A stretch of 45,377 nt of DNA from Eubacteriales bacterium (GCA_030526665.1 JAUNCI010000010.1:1-45377); one strand, 5' to 3'; positions 26,540-36,256 are shown, counted from the first letter of the stretch. The notes: a model not told the origin generated them from the sequence alone. Program-made: numbers and translations.

Positions 26540-27217
26540 ATGGGAATAAATATAGCTATTGATGGACCTGCCGGAGCGGGAAAAAGTACAATTGCAAAAC
26601 TAGTAGCAAAAGAATTATCTTTTATCTATGTAGATACAGGTGCAATGTATCGTGCTATGGCATATTATATGCTTTCACAAGGGATTACAAAAGAAACAGA
26701 GGATAAAATTGAATCCATTTGTGAACAGGCTGATATTTCTATTAAATATGAGAATGGTGTTCAGGTGGTATATTTAAATGGCGAAAACGTAAACGCATAT
26801 CTTCGAACCGAAGAGGTTGGAAATATGGCATCGGTAAGCTCTGCAAAACCTGCTGTTCGAAAACATTTGCTTTCTCTGCAGAGAAATCTTGCAAAAGAGA
26901 ATAATGTTGTAATGGATGGAAGAGATATCGGAACAACCATTTTGCCAAATGCTGAAGTAAAAATCTTTTTGACGGCAAGCAGTTATACCCGAGCAAAACG
27001 TCGTTTTGATGAACTTGTTGCCAAAGGAGAAACATGTGATATTCAGGAAATCCAGAAAGATATTATTGAACGAGATGAGCGTGATATGAATCGAGAAGTC
27101 TCTCCTCTGAAACAGGCTGATGATGCTGTTCTGGTAGATTCTTCTGAGCTTTCCATTGATGAAGTTGTCGATCGAATTATTTCACTGTATAGAGAAAAAA
27201 CGAAAGAGATGTGCTGA
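26540..27217 (+). CDS. cmk: Cytidylate kinase
   Basis: This 225-residue enzyme phosphorylates CMP and dCMP. The P-loop region I-A-I-D-G-P-A-G-A-G-K-S-T lies at residues 5-17, then Y-V-D-T-G-A-M-Y-R, V-V-M-D-G-R-D-I-G-T, and the arginine-rich R-D-x-R-D-x-N-R-E-x-S-P-L segment. AGGTGA precedes the start. The stop (TGA ending at 27217) is one base before the ispH start, and the cmk-ispH-S1 order is common in Firmicutes. Confidence 0.95.
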   Translation: MGINIAIDGPAGAGKSTIAKLVAKELSFIYVDTGAMYRAMAYYMLSQGITKETEDKIESICEQADISIKYENGVQVVYLNGENVNAYLRTEEVGNMASVSSAKPAVRKHLLSLQRNLAKENNVVMDGRDIGTTILPNAEVKIFLTASSYTRAKRRFDELVAKGETCDIQEIQKDIIERDERDMNREVSPLKQADDAVLVDSSELSIDEVVDRIISLYREKTKEMC

Positions 27218-27218
27218 A

Positions 27219-28085
27219 ATGAAAATAAAAGTTGCAGAAACAGCGGGATTTTGTTTTGGGGTAAAAAGAGCAGTTGACAGAGTATATGAACTAATTGAAG
27301 AACAGTCGAAACCGATCTACACACTGGGACCGATTATTCACAACGAATCGGTTGTTGATGATCTTGCATCAAAAGGTGTAAAAGTAATTACGGAAGATGA
27401 GATTGATTCTATTAAAGACGGTGTTATTGTAATACGTTCCCATGGAGTTGGGAAAAATGTGTATGATCATATTAATGAAAACCATCTGGAATATATCGAC
27501 GTGACTTGTCCCTTTGTTTTGAAAATTCATAAAATTGTAGAAAAAGAAAGTTTGGCCGGAAATGAGATTGTAATTATCGGAGATGAGAATCATCCGGAAG
27601 TTCAGGGAATCTGCGGATGGTGTCACGGAGCATATACGGTAATCAATAATATTGACGATGCGCGTAAATATAAAATCAATCCTGAGAAAAAAACATGTGT
27701 CGTTTCACAGACTACATTTAACTACAACAAATTTAAAGAATTAGTTGAAATTATTAAAGAAACGAGTTATAATTATGGTGTTTTAGAAATTCTTGACATA
27801 TTAAATACGATTTGCAATGCTACCGAAGAGAGGCAGAGTGAAGCGAGGAGAATAGCAGCTGAGGTTGATACTATGCTCGTTATTGGAGGCAGAAGTAGTT
27901 CTAATACTCAGAAACTATACGAAATATGTAAAAAAGAATGTAAGAATACTTACTATATACAATCACCTGTAGACTTGGATTCTGATATGTTCCAATGCAG
28001 TAGTTATGTAGGTATTACGGCAGGGGCATCTACCCCAAAGAAAATTATTGAGGAGGTTCAAACACATGTCAGAATTAAGTTTTGA
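27219..28085 (+). CDS. ispH: 4-hydroxy-3-methylbut-2-enyl diphosphate reductase
   Basis: This 288-residue iron-sulfur enzyme performs the last step of the MEP isoprenoid pathway, making IPP and DMAPP. The start is ATG 27219 (M-K-I-K-V-A-E-T-A-G-F-C-F-G-V); the longer open frame upstream lies inside cmk. The three cluster cysteines are in G-F-C-F-G-V, V-T-C-P-F-V and N-T-I-C-N-A-T. The E-x-H-P-E-V and Q-T-T-F segments complete the active site. The last 20 bases overlap the S1-domain gene in another frame. In many clostridia IspH and S1 are one fused protein; here they are separate but overlapping. Confidence 0.95.
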   Translation: MKIKVAETAGFCFGVKRAVDRVYELIEEQSKPIYTLGPIIHNESVVDDLASKGVKVITEDEIDSIKDGVIVIRSHGVGKNVYDHINENHLEYIDVTCPFVLKIHKIVEKESLAGNEIVIIGDENHPEVQGICGWCHGAYTVINNIDDARKYKINPEKKTCVVSQTTFNYNKFKELVEIIKETSYNYGVLEILDILNTICNATEERQSEARRIAAEVDTMLVIGGRSSSNTQKLYEICKKECKNTYYIQSPVDLDSDMFQCSSYVGITAGASTPKKIIEEVQTHVRIKF

Positions 28086-29157
28086 ACAAATGCTGGAAGA
28101 TTCCGTAAAAACTATCAGAAATGGAGAGATCGTACAGGGTACAGTAATCGATGTTAAAGAAGATGAAATCATCCTCAACATCGGTTATAAAGCAGATGGT
28201 ATCATTACAAAGAGTGAATATTCAAATGATTCAAGCGTTGTACTTACAGAAGCTGTTAAACCTGGCGATACAATGGAAGTAAAAGTTCTTAAAGTAAATG
28301 ACGGCGAAGGTCAGGTTATCCTTACTTATAAGAGACTTGCAGCTGAAAAAGGAAACAAACGTCTTGAAGAAGCATTCGAGAACAAAGAAGTATTAAAAGC
28401 ACCTGTAACACAGGTTCTTGATGGTGGTGTTTGTGTAACAGTTGAAGAAAGCAGAGTATTTATCCCTGCAAGTCTTGTGTCTGATACATTTGAAAAAGAC
28501 CTTTCTAAATATGCAGGTCAGGAAATCGAATTTGTAATCACAGAATTCAATCCTAGAAGACGTCGTGTCATCGGTAACCGTAAAATGCTTCTCGTTGCTG
28601 CCAGAGCAGAACAGCAGAAAGCTCTTATGGAAAAAATTGCAGTTGGTGACGTTGTTGAAGGAACAGTTAAAAACGTTACACCATTCGGTGCATTCATCGA
28701 TCTTGGCGGAGCAGATGGTCTCCTTCATATCTCTGAAATGTCTTGGGGACGTGTAGAAGATCCTAGAAAAGTATTCGCAGTAGGCGACGTTGTTAAAGTA
28801 TTAATTAAAGAAATCAAAGGCGAGAAAATTGCGCTTTCTATGAAATTCCCGGAAGCAAATCCATGGCTTACAGCAGCTGAAGATTTTGCAGTAGGAAACG
28901 TAGTAAAAGGAAAAGTTGCTCGTATGACAGACTTTGGTGCTTTCGTTGAACTTGCTCCTGGTGTAGATGCTCTTCTTCATGTTTCTCAGATTTCCAGAAA
29001 CCATGTTGCAAAACCTTCAGATGTTCTTGCAATCGGACAGGAAATCGAAGCAAAAGTAGTGGAATTCAAAGGTGAAGAAAAGAAAATCAGCCTTAGCATG
29101 AAAGTTCTTGAACCGGTTGCTGAAGAAGCTCCAGTTGAAGAAGCTACAGAAGAATAA
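28066..29157 (+). CDS. rpsA: Ribosomal protein S1-like protein with four S1 domains
   Basis: This 363-residue protein starts at ATG 28066, with AGGAGG at 28051-28056 inside ispH. Four S1 RNA-binding domains are visible at about residues 19-92, 107-170, 190-260 and 275-345. The last two are canonical (G-A-F-I/V-D/E-L, D-G/A-L-L-H-I/V-S, K-I-A/S-L-S-M-K). The C-terminal tail is acidic. Four-domain S1 proteins of Firmicutes are homologous to, but shorter than, the six-domain E. coli S1, and their role in translation is not fully established. A strong terminator follows. Confidence 0.9.
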   Translation: MSELSFEQMLEDSVKTIRNGEIVQGTVIDVKEDEIILNIGYKADGIITKSEYSNDSSVVLTEAVKPGDTMEVKVLKVNDGEGQVILTYKRLAAEKGNKRLEEAFENKEVLKAPVTQVLDGGVCVTVEESRVFIPASLVSDTFEKDLSKYAGQEIEFVITEFNPRRRRVIGNRKMLLVAARAEQQKALMEKIAVGDVVEGTVKNVTPFGAFIDLGGADGLLHISEMSWGRVEDPRKVFAVGDVVKVLIKEIKGEKIALSMKFPEANPWLTAAEDFAVGNVVKGKVARMTDFGAFVELAPGVDALLHVSQISRNHVAKPSDVLAIGQEIEAKVVEFKGEEKKISLSMKVLEPVAEEAPVEEATEE

Positions 29158-29176
29158 GTTTTAGCTTAAGATATAG

Positions 29177-29207
29177 AAACCCTTCGGTTCAGAACCGAAG
29201 GGTTTTT
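29177..29207. terminator. Bidirectional terminator between the S1 gene and the YprB-like gene
   Basis: A 13-bp perfect stem (29177-29189 with 29193-29205) has a 3-base loop, with A on the left and a T run on the right. It lies between convergent genes and can serve both strands. Confidence 0.9.
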
Positions 29208-29253
29208 TGTGCTTGGGAAAATTTATGTTTCCAGATAGACTTTGATAATTTTT

Positions 29254-30354
29254 TTAATTAAAAAAATATTTCAAATAATGAAGCAGCAACTGTTTTGGCT
29301 GCTCATTATTTTCTAATAGTTGAGTCGTAATTTTTAACCAGGTATAACAGTTCACTTCCGATGCCTTTTCATATAGAGAAGATTCCATAAATGAAGAAAG
29401 CGATTTAGGTATCGCATAATCTTCATTGGTCAGATATACATAGTCTTTATAATTTCTGTGATATAAGCGAATCTGGTTTTCGTATATCGGAAGTGTCAGT
29501 ATAATCATTTCATTTTCAATGAGAAGATGAATGTTTTGATATTCCAGGTTGAGTGAAACGGAAAAGTTCCGATTGCTCTGATAGGTTATTTGATATTTCG
29601 GAGATGATGATTCCTTATCCAAAATTTGACATTGAATCAGATTTCCTTCGTTTAAACAATCTGCATCCCATTGGAAATAAGCGGATAGTGAGCAGATCAG
29701 CATCGTACCCATTAAATCTTCTCTATTATGTCCCAATAAGGTATCAATATAAGTTTGATATTCATCCTCATGATGGATATGATATTTTAATTCCAGCCCT
29801 TTAATGGCAGATACTTTTTGATAATAAGAGATGCATTCCTTTCCGTTTGGATATTTTCGCTGCATATCAGGATTTAAAAATTGTTCCATAGCAGCTAAAC
29901 GCATACTTTTTAAGTGAAATAATTTTTTACAAGGTTTATATAGCTGGTATAAATCAACCGTATTATGATCTGTAAAAGGAGATGGTACGTGGTATTGTTC
30001 GCATTTATACTCTACATATGGCCGGTCGAATTGATTTCCATTATAATGAACCAGATAATGATTATGCAGTTCTGAAATGAATTTGGAAAAATCACGTACC
30101 AATTCAGCTTCTTCATCAATCGTTTCCGCAAACATCTGATGCAGCACATAGTACCCGTCTTTTTCATAAAGCATTCCAATCAGATACAGGTAGGATTCCT
30201 TCGGAGAAAGTCCTGTTGTTTCAACATCATAAAAAACAGGAGTTCCGGATTCTCCAATGTGTTTTTGAAATATTTCAATCTGTTTGAAATCAGCCAGAAA
30301 GTTATTTTTGATTTCAGCAGAAATTTCTGCAAAAGGGATTATTTTATCAATCAT
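29254..30354 (-). CDS. YprB-family ribonuclease H-like (DEDD) exonuclease
   Basis: This 366-residue protein carries an RNase_H_2/YprB domain. The catalytic acidic residues of the DEDD superfamily can be seen: D-V-E-T-T-G-L (about residues 43-49), H-Y-N-G-N-Q-F-D-R-P-Y (about 108-118), D-L-Y (about 144-146), and H-N-R-E-D-L-M-G (about 219-226). Relatives are predicted 3'-5' exonucleases; the biological role is unknown. The last ~120 residues show no recognised motif and include beta-rich sequence. It is a lone - strand gene, divergent from ruvA. Confidence 0.82.
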   Translation of the reverse strand: MIDKIIPFAEISAEIKNNFLADFKQIEIFQKHIGESGTPVFYDVETTGLSPKESYLYLIGMLYEKDGYYVLHQMFAETIDEEAELVRDFSKFISELHNHYLVHYNGNQFDRPYVEYKCEQYHVPSPFTDHNTVDLYQLYKPCKKLFHLKSMRLAAMEQFLNPDMQRKYPNGKECISYYQKVSAIKGLELKYHIHHEDEYQTYIDTLLGHNREDLMGTMLICSLSAYFQWDADCLNEGNLIQCQILDKESSSPKYQITYQSNRNFSVSLNLEYQNIHLLIENEMIILTLPIYENQIRLYHRNYKDYVYLTNEDYAIPKSLSSFMESSLYEKASEVNCYTWLKITTQLLENNEQPKQLLLHYLKYFFN

Positions 30355-30454
30355 AGAAATTGTCCATTCTTTTTCTAAATCAGTACTCGAGAAATATATT
30401 TTGTTATATTGCTTTACAATATATATTCATACATTAAGTATAACATGATACTAT

Positions 30455-30483
30455 ATTATATATCGTGAAATATCGGAATACAA
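30455..30483 (-). promoter_or_regulatory. Candidate promoter for the YprB-like gene
   Basis: On the - strand, TTGTAT (30483-30478) and TATAAT (30460-30455) are 17 bp apart, in the 211-base divergent gap. Confidence 0.55.
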
Positions 30484-30504
30484 TCCCGCAAATCGAATAG
30501 ATGT

Positions 30505-30533
30505 TTGCTTTTTATGACTCTCTATGATATGAT
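30505..30533 (+). promoter_or_regulatory. Candidate promoter for ruvAB
   Basis: TTGCTT at 30505-30510 and TATGAT at 30528-30533 are 17 bp apart. No LexA/DinR box was recognised nearby. Confidence 0.5.
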
Positions 30534-30565
30534 GACAACGTAATTTTGAAAAGGCGGTTAGTGAA

Positions 30566-31174
30566 ATGATTTCTTTTATCAGAGGTAAGGTTGCAGACCT
30601 TGCCGAAAATATAGCTATTATTGAAAATCAGGGCATTGGATATGAGGTGTTTATGACGTCGAATGATCTGATGCAGCTCAAAATAGATCAGGAAATAAAG
30701 GTACATACATACTTTCATGTTCGTGAAGATGTAATGCAGCTGTATGGTTTTGTTCAAAAAGATGATTTGAATATTTTTAAGCTTCTTTTAAATGTTAATG
30801 GTATCGGACCGAAAGGGGCGATTGCGGTTCTCTCCGGAATTTCTGCTGATGAGCTTAGATTTGCCGTGTTGTCAGATGATATCAAAACCATCTCGAAAGC
30901 TCCGGGTATCGGCAAAAAAACAGCGCAGAAATTAATTCTTGAGTTGAAAGATAAATTATCATTGGAAGAAGCCTTTGAAATGAAACTTTCTCATGAGTCA
31001 TCCCGGGAACCAAAGGAAAAAACAACTTTTACGGATGCTTCCTCGCAGGCAGTGGAGGCTTTGGTTGCACTTGGATATTCGTCAACGGATGCACTTAAGG
31101 CAGTAAAAAAAGTTTCCGATGTGCCAATGGATGACGTTGAAGCAATTTTGCGCGCGGCGTTAAAGAATTTTTAA
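30566..31174 (+). CDS. ruvA: Holliday junction DNA helicase subunit RuvA
   Basis: This 202-residue protein binds four-way junctions as a tetramer and loads RuvB. Domain I begins M-I-S-F-I-R-G-K-V. The two helix-hairpin-helix motifs of domain II (V-N-G-I-G-P-K-G-A and A-P-G-I-G-K-K-T-A) lie at about residues 76-84 and 111-119. Domain III at the C-terminus has A-L-V-A-L-G-Y and a final A-I-L-R-A-A-L-K. ruvB follows 18 bases after the stop. Confidence 0.96.
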   Translation: MISFIRGKVADLAENIAIIENQGIGYEVFMTSNDLMQLKIDQEIKVHTYFHVREDVMQLYGFVQKDDLNIFKLLLNVNGIGPKGAIAVLSGISADELRFAVLSDDIKTISKAPGIGKKTAQKLILELKDKLSLEEAFEMKLSHESSREPKEKTTFTDASSQAVEALVALGYSSTDALKAVKKVSDVPMDDVEAILRAALKNF

Positions 31175-31192
31175 CTATAAATGGGGGAGTAC

Positions 31193-32200
31193 ATGGACCA
31201 GCGAATTATTACAACCGATGTGATCGAAGAGGATTTCGCGATAGAAGGTAGTCTTAGACCACAATCACTGGATGAATATATAGGACAGGAAAAGACAAAA
31301 AATACATTAAAAGTATATATTGAAGCAGCAAAGCTCAGAAATGATACATTGGATCATGTATTATTTTATGGACCTCCGGGACTGGGAAAGACAACTTTAT
31401 CCGGAATTATTGCAAACGAGATGGGTGTTCATATGAAAGTTACTTCCGGTCCTGCAATTGAAAAACCGGGAGAAATGGCTGCGATTTTAAATGGTCTGCA
31501 GGAGGGGGATATTTTATTTGTAGATGAAATTCACCGATTAAATCGTCAGGTAGAGGAAGTTTTATATCCGGCTATGGAAGATTTTGCCATTGATATTATG
31601 ATTGGAAAAGGTGCGTCGGCCAGATCCATTCGTCTGAATTTACCACATTTTACTCTTGTCGGGGCAACGACGAGAGCAGGACTTTTATCTGCGCCGCTGC
31701 GAGATCGTTTTGGTGTGATGCATCATCTGGAATTTTATAATCAAAAAGAACTGACAACCATTATAGTACGTTCTGCCGGCGTTTTGGGCGTTGATATTGA
31801 TGTAAAAGGTGCAGCGGAAATTGCCAAAAGATCGAGAGGAACTCCGCGTCTGGCAAATCGTCTGTTGAAACGAGTCCGTGATTTTGCACAGGTAAAATAC
31901 GATGGTAAAATCACTTATGACGTTGCCTGTTTTGCTCTTGATTTATTAGAAGTAGATCAATATGGACTTGATAAAATCGATCGACTGATATTACAGACGA
32001 TGATCGTGAATTTTCAAGGCGGTCCGGTTGGTCTGGAAACTCTGGCAGCTGCAATCGGTGAAGATTCCGGAACGCTGGAAGATGTTTATGAACCATATCT
32101 GCTTCAGAATGGTTTCATCAATCGTACACCACGCGGAAGGACTGCATCCGCACTCGCATTTCGCCACTTGGGATACGAAATTCCCGAATCCTTAAAATAA
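31193..32200 (+). CDS. ruvB: Holliday junction DNA helicase motor subunit RuvB
   Basis: This 335-residue AAA+ motor drives branch migration. The start is placed at ATG 31193 (M-D-Q-R-I-I-T-T-D), which has GGGGGAG just upstream, although spacing is short. An ATG at 31181 would add four residues and has no ribosome binding site. Walker [10 protein letters not shown], Walker B F-V-D-E-I-H-R-L, sensor [10 protein letters not shown], the R-D-R-F-G arginine finger and the C-terminal winged helix (R-T-P-R-G-R) are all present. Confidence 0.96.
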   Translation: MDQRIITTDVIEEDFAIEGSLRPQSLDEYIGQEKTKNTLKVYIEAAKLRNDTLDHVLFYGPPGLGKTTLSGIIANEMGVHMKVTSGPAIEKPGEMAAILNGLQEGDILFVDEIHRLNRQVEEVLYPAMEDFAIDIMIGKGASARSIRLNLPHFTLVGATTRAGLLSAPLRDRFGVMHHLEFYNQKELTTIIVRSAGVLGVDIDVKGAAEIAKRSRGTPRLANRLLKRVRDFAQVKYDGKITYDVACFALDLLEVDQYGLDKIDRLILQTMIVNFQGGPVGLETLAAAIGEDSGTLEDVYEPYLLQNGFINRTPRGRTASALAFRHLGYEIPESLK

Positions 32201-32267
32201 ATATATACTTTTTGACAAAATTCGATTATAATATAGCTTATCGCAGAACAGATACAGGAGGCTTTTA

Positions 32268-32600
32268 ATGGCAGTTAAAAATACAGCACAGGTTGTGATT
32301 GGCGGAAAAATTGTTACTTTGGGAGGATATGAGTCACAGGAATATCTTCAAAAAGTTGCTACTTATATGAATGGAAAAATAGATGAATTAAGTACATTGC
32401 CGGGTTATAGCCGTCTGCCAATGGAAACCAAGCATACTTTGCTGAGTTTGAACATTTCAGATGATTATTTCAAGGCCAAAAAACTCGCTGAATCACTGGA
32501 ACAGGATCTTCAGCAAAAAGATCAGGAAATGTACGATTTAAAACATGAACTTGTTAGTCTGCGTATGCAGATTGAAGAATTGAAAAAGAAACAGAAATAA
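32268..32600 (+). CDS. zapA: Cell division protein ZapA
   Basis: This 110-residue protein has an N-terminal ZapA domain (V-V-I-G-G-K-I-V-T-L-G-G-Y-E-S, then Y-L-Q-K-V-A-T-Y-M-N) and a C-terminal coiled coil from about residue 65 rich in E, Q, K and L. ZapA cross-links FtsZ filaments at the division ring. AGGAGG precedes the start. A TATAAT at 32227-32232 may mark a promoter, but no properly spaced -35 was found; the nearby TTGACA (32212) is only 9 bases away. Confidence 0.9.
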   Translation: MAVKNTAQVVIGGKIVTLGGYESQEYLQKVATYMNGKIDELSTLPGYSRLPMETKHTLLSLNISDDYFKAKKLAESLEQDLQQKDQEMYDLKHELVSLRMQIEELKKKQK

Positions 32601-32603
32601 GAT

Positions 32604-32636
32604 AAAAGGGATTGCCTAGGTAATCCCTTTTCGTTA
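32604..32636 (+). terminator. Terminator after zapA
   Basis: A 10-bp perfect stem (32604-32613 with 32622-32631) has an 8-base loop. The T run is short, and the next gene begins 18 bases later, so readthrough is possible. Confidence 0.75.
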
Positions 32637-32653
32637 TATAGGAGGTTATTTGA

Positions 32654-34873
32654 GTGAATAGAGAATCATTCGTATCAAATAATGTTGAATTGCTTGCGCC
32701 GGCCGGATCTTACGAAGGATTTCTGGCAGCGTTATGTGCAGGTGCTGATGCGGTTTATGCCGGCGGTCAGATGTTTGGAGCACGTGCTTTTGCAGATAAT
32801 TTTACAAATGAACAGCTAATAGATGCGATTTCGATTGCACATCTATATGATCGTAAGGTTTATTTGACGGTAAACACATTGATAAAAAACCATGAAATGA
32901 AAACACAGCTTTATAATTATCTTGCGCCTTTTTATGAGGCAGGACTGGACGCGGTTCTTGTGCAGGACTTTGGAGTTGTATCATTTATTCGTAGAGAATT
33001 TCCCGATTTACCGATTCATGCAAGTACACAAATGACGGTGACCGGACCGGAAAGTATGAAATATCTGGAACAGCTTGGGCTCACCAGAATTGTACCTGCA
33101 CGAGAACTATCTCTAAAAGAAATTAAAGAATTGCACAATTCCAGTCCGCTAGAAATTGAGAGCTTTATTCACGGTGCATTATGTTACAGTTTTTCCGGTC
33201 AGTGCTTTATGAGCAGCATGTACGGAGGCAGAAGCGGAAATCGAGGCAGATGTGCGCAGCCTTGTCGTCTGGCCTATGATACGGCACTTCAGGATCTTAA
33301 ATATCAAAACAAAAAAGAATTCTGTCCTCTGAGTATGAAAGACAGCTGTACGATTGATTTGCTTCCTGAAATTGTAGATGCCGGTGTAGTTTCACTGAAA
33401 ATCGAAGGAAGAATGAAACAGCCTTCCTATGCGGCAGGTGTTACTGCAATTTACCGAAAGTACCTGGATCTGCTTTCACAAAAAGGAGCGAAACATTATA
33501 AAGTGGATCCAAAAGACCGAGACGAATTGCTGAACTTATTCAGCCGAGGAGGTTCCTGCACGGGATATTATGAGGTTCACAATGGTTCGCAGATGATAGA
33601 TTTTCAGAATGATAAAAAAAGAGGCCAAACAGCATCGTATGAATTATTTGGTTCATTCGGAACAGGAAGAAAACTTCCGGGACTGAAAGTGAACGGTGTC
33701 TTATCTCTGATGATCGATTATCCGGCTTCGTTGACAGTTTATTATGGTGATCTCTGTGTGACCGTGAATGGAGATGTTGTTCAAAAAGCATCGAACCGTC
33801 CAATGGAAGAAAGCCGTATTCGCAGTCAGATGGAGAAGCTTGGTGATACACAATTTGAATGGGATGTACTTGATATCGTTATGGATGATGCTGTTTTTAT
33901 GCCTGTTAAATCCATTAACGAACTTAGAAGAGCTGCTTTTTCGGAATTATTGCAATTGATTTTAGAGCCGTTGCAGAGAAAATGTATTGGAGAAATCACA
34001 AAAGAAGATGCTGCAAAGCCGCAGATTGCAAATGAAATTGGTCGCTTGGCTCCGGCTGTTTACGCTTCGTGTGAAACTCGAAAAACAGCAGAAGTACTTC
34101 TTGCAAATGATCGAATTGACGGTATTTATGTACCATATGATATTTTATGCCAGATGGAAGAAAAACTGTTTTCCTCAGAGAAAGAAATTTTTCTCATGAC
34201 ACCATACATTGTCCGAGAAGGTTTTTCTGAACAGATCATCTCCAATCTGAATAAATGGGTAAATAATGGCCTGAAAGGTATTCTGGTCCGTTCTCTTGAG
34301 ACGTTTTCAATCTTGAAAAAAATGGGACTTTCATCATATATTATTTTGGATCATCAGATGTATACCTGGAATGATGAAGCTATTTCGTTTTGGGCGAAGG
34401 AAGGAATACTGCGGACAACGATACCGGTTGAACTTAATGAAAAAGAACTTCTGCATAGAGACAACAGCCATAGTGAGATGATCGTATATGGTTACCAGCC
34501 ATTGATGATTTCTGCACAATGTGTGCGAAAAAATGTATATGGATGTACGCAGGCAAATGAGCATGTGTATTTAAAGGACCGTAAAGGAAAAGAGATGTAC
34601 GTGCAGTGCGTCTGCAATCCATGGAAAGACAAAAATACTGCTAATCCGTTACATTGTTATAATATTATATATAACAGTATTCCGTTCGGGCTCCTGTCGG
34701 AGGCCGAGAGAGTGCTTTCTTTGAAACCTGCAGCTGTTCGTCTATCTTTTACTATAGAAACAGAAAAGCAGGTAAAAGAATTGGTAAAAGATTTTACGGA
34801 TGCTTATCGCACTAGAAAATCAGCGAAAGATTACGACTTCACAAAGGGGCATTTTAAACGAGGAGTTGAATAA
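32654..34873 (+). CDS. U32-family protein (RlhA/TrhP-like RNA hydroxylation family)
   Basis: This 739-residue protein starts at GTG 32654, eight bases after AGGAGG. The N-terminal half is a U32 domain: E-L-L-A-P-A-G at residues 12-18, A-D-A-V-Y-A-G-G, H-A-S-T-Q-M, then the signature E-S-F-I-H-G-A-L-C-Y-S-F-S-G-Q-C-F-M-S and the cysteine segment G-R-C-A-Q-P-C-R. The middle and C-terminal parts match the long U32 form with DUF3656. Although named peptidases, U32 proteins such as TrhP and RlhA take part in prephenate-dependent hydroxylation of tRNA or 23S rRNA, so an RNA-modification role is likelier than proteolysis. The exact RNA target is not evident. Confidence 0.85.
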   Translation: MNRESFVSNNVELLAPAGSYEGFLAALCAGADAVYAGGQMFGARAFADNFTNEQLIDAISIAHLYDRKVYLTVNTLIKNHEMKTQLYNYLAPFYEAGLDAVLVQDFGVVSFIRREFPDLPIHASTQMTVTGPESMKYLEQLGLTRIVPARELSLKEIKELHNSSPLEIESFIHGALCYSFSGQCFMSSMYGGRSGNRGRCAQPCRLAYDTALQDLKYQNKKEFCPLSMKDSCTIDLLPEIVDAGVVSLKIEGRMKQPSYAAGVTAIYRKYLDLLSQKGAKHYKVDPKDRDELLNLFSRGGSCTGYYEVHNGSQMIDFQNDKKRGQTASYELFGSFGTGRKLPGLKVNGVLSLMIDYPASLTVYYGDLCVTVNGDVVQKASNRPMEESRIRSQMEKLGDTQFEWDVLDIVMDDAVFMPVKSINELRRAAFSELLQLILEPLQRKCIGEITKEDAAKPQIANEIGRLAPAVYASCETRKTAEVLLANDRIDGIYVPYDILCQMEEKLFSSEKEIFLMTPYIVREGFSEQIISNLNKWVNNGLKGILVRSLETFSILKKMGLSSYIILDHQMYTWNDEAISFWAKEGILRTTIPVELNEKELLHRDNSHSEMIVYGYQPLMISAQCVRKNVYGCTQANEHVYLKDRKGKEMYVQCVCNPWKDKNTANPLHCYNIIYNSIPFGLLSEAERVLSLKPAAVRLSFTIETEKQVKELVKDFTDAYRTRKSAKDYDFTKGHFKRGVE

Positions 34874-34879
34874 ATATTT

Positions 34880-36256
34880 ATGATTAATGTAATTGTTGAA
34901 CTTTCAAAATATACAATACTTACATTGATGATTGTATATACGTTTCATAGCTTCTTTATGGTTATGAGGCAGGACCGGGAAGAAGAAAGACATCACCTGG
35001 GAAGACAGCGTACAATGATTTTTTTTATCGATACGATTTCTTTCATGGTTATTTATCTGAAAACCTGGAATATAATGGTTTTGATTTATTATGGTGCTGT
35101 TTTAATATTCTTTGTGATCATACAGATTTTATACCGAATATTTTATAGAAAAGCATCTTTTTTACTTTTGAATAATATGTGTATGCTGCTAAGTGTTGGA
35201 TTTATTATGCTTTGCAGACTGGATTTAGATGCTGCATTTAAACAGCTGTTGATCGTAGCCGGAGTCAGTGTTTTTTCACTTGTGATACCTGTCATGATTC
35301 GAAAGATGCGATTCTTAAACAAACTGACATGGATCTATGCCGGAATCGGTGTCATATTACTGGCTGCCGTATTTTTACTGGCACAGACGAGCTATGGAGC
35401 AAAACTTTCCATTATGGGGATTCAGCCATCAGAGGCTATTAAAATTACCTTTGTTTTTTTCATGGCTTCTATGTTATGGAAAAATGTTTCTTTTAAAAAG
35501 GTAATACAGGTAACGCTGATTGCCGCACTTCATGTAGGAATACTCGTTTTATCACGAGACCTGGGAAGCGCAGTAATTTATTTTGTTGTGTATCTTGTTT
35601 TGATTTATACGGCAACAAGACATGCAGGATATCTTTTACTGGGGGCAGCCGGTGGTTCCGCAGCTTCAGTTGTTGCCTATCATTTATTTGGACATGTTAG
35701 ACAGAGAGTAAGTGCTTGGCGTGATCCTATGGCTGTTTATGAAAAAGAAGGATATCAGATCGTACAGTCACTATTTGCTATTGGTACGGGCGGCTGGTTT
35801 GGAATGGGACTCTGTCAGGGGTCACCGCTCAAAATTCCGGTCGTAAAAAATGACTTTATTTTCAGTGCAATCTGCGAAGAACTTGGAGGGATTTTTGCAA
35901 TCTGTCTTATTTTGGTTTGCATGAGTTTTTTCCTTGTAATTGTCGGAATTTCTATGAGAATAAAAAATCCGTTTTATAAACTGATTGCTTTGGGCCTTGG
36001 CACTGAATATGCATTTCAGGTGTTTCTGACGATCGGCGGTGCTACAAAGTTCATTCCCTTGACGGGTGTTACGTTACCACTTGTCAGCTATGGAGGAAGT
36101 TCGATAGCCAGTACCTTATTAATGCTGGCTATCATTCAGGGTCTGTATATTGTTCGAGAAGATGAAGATTTAGAAAGTGAGAGACATCGAAAAGATGCAG
36201 CGAAAAAATTACGAGAACGAAATGCTGCGCGAGAAAAATATTACTCCGAAGCGTAA
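34880..36256 (+). CDS. SEDS-family peptidoglycan glycosyltransferase (FtsW/RodA/SpoVE)
   Basis: This 458-residue protein has about ten membrane segments. The N-terminal part is longer than in RodA, with a pair of extra helices. The SEDS core is clear: I-Q-P-S-E at about residues 179-183, S-R-D-L-G-S-A with the essential aspartate at about 229-231, and near the end G-G-A-T-K-F-I-P-L-T-G-V-T-L-P-L-V-S-Y-G-G-S. It polymerises glycan strands from lipid II. The class B PBP encoded next overlaps its C-terminal coding region and is the expected transpeptidase partner. A specific division, elongation or spore role cannot be assigned. Confidence 0.9.
   Translation: MINVIVELSKYTILTLMIVYTFHSFFMVMRQDREEERHHLGRQRTMIFFIDTISFMVIYLKTWNIMVLIYYGAVLIFFVIIQILYRIFYRKASFLLLNNMCMLLSVGFIMLCRLDLDAAFKQLLIVAGVSVFSLVIPVMIRKMRFLNKLTWIYAGIGVILLAAVFLLAQTSYGAKLSIMGIQPSEAIKITFVFFMASMLWKNVSFKKVIQVTLIAALHVGILVLSRDLGSAVIYFVVYLVLIYTATRHAGYLLLGAAGGSAASVVAYHLFGHVRQRVSAWRDPMAVYEKEGYQIVQSLFAIGTGGWFGMGLCQGSPLKIPVVKNDFIFSAICEELGGIFAICLILVCMSFFLVIVGISMRIKNPFYKLIALGLGTEYAFQVFLTIGGATKFIPLTGVTLPLVSYGGSSIASTLLMLAIIQGLYIVREDEDLESERHRKDAAKKLRERNAAREKYYSEA

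Noticed and set aside
28066..28085. Possible frameshift splitting an IspH-S1 fusion
   Set aside because: The S1 frame has its own ATG and AGGAGG, and IspH ends at a normal length, so two genes are more likely. A read error is not fully excluded.
32654..34873. U32-family gene as a secreted collagenase
   Set aside because: There is no signal peptide, and the family members studied in E. coli and Bacillus act in RNA hydroxylation.
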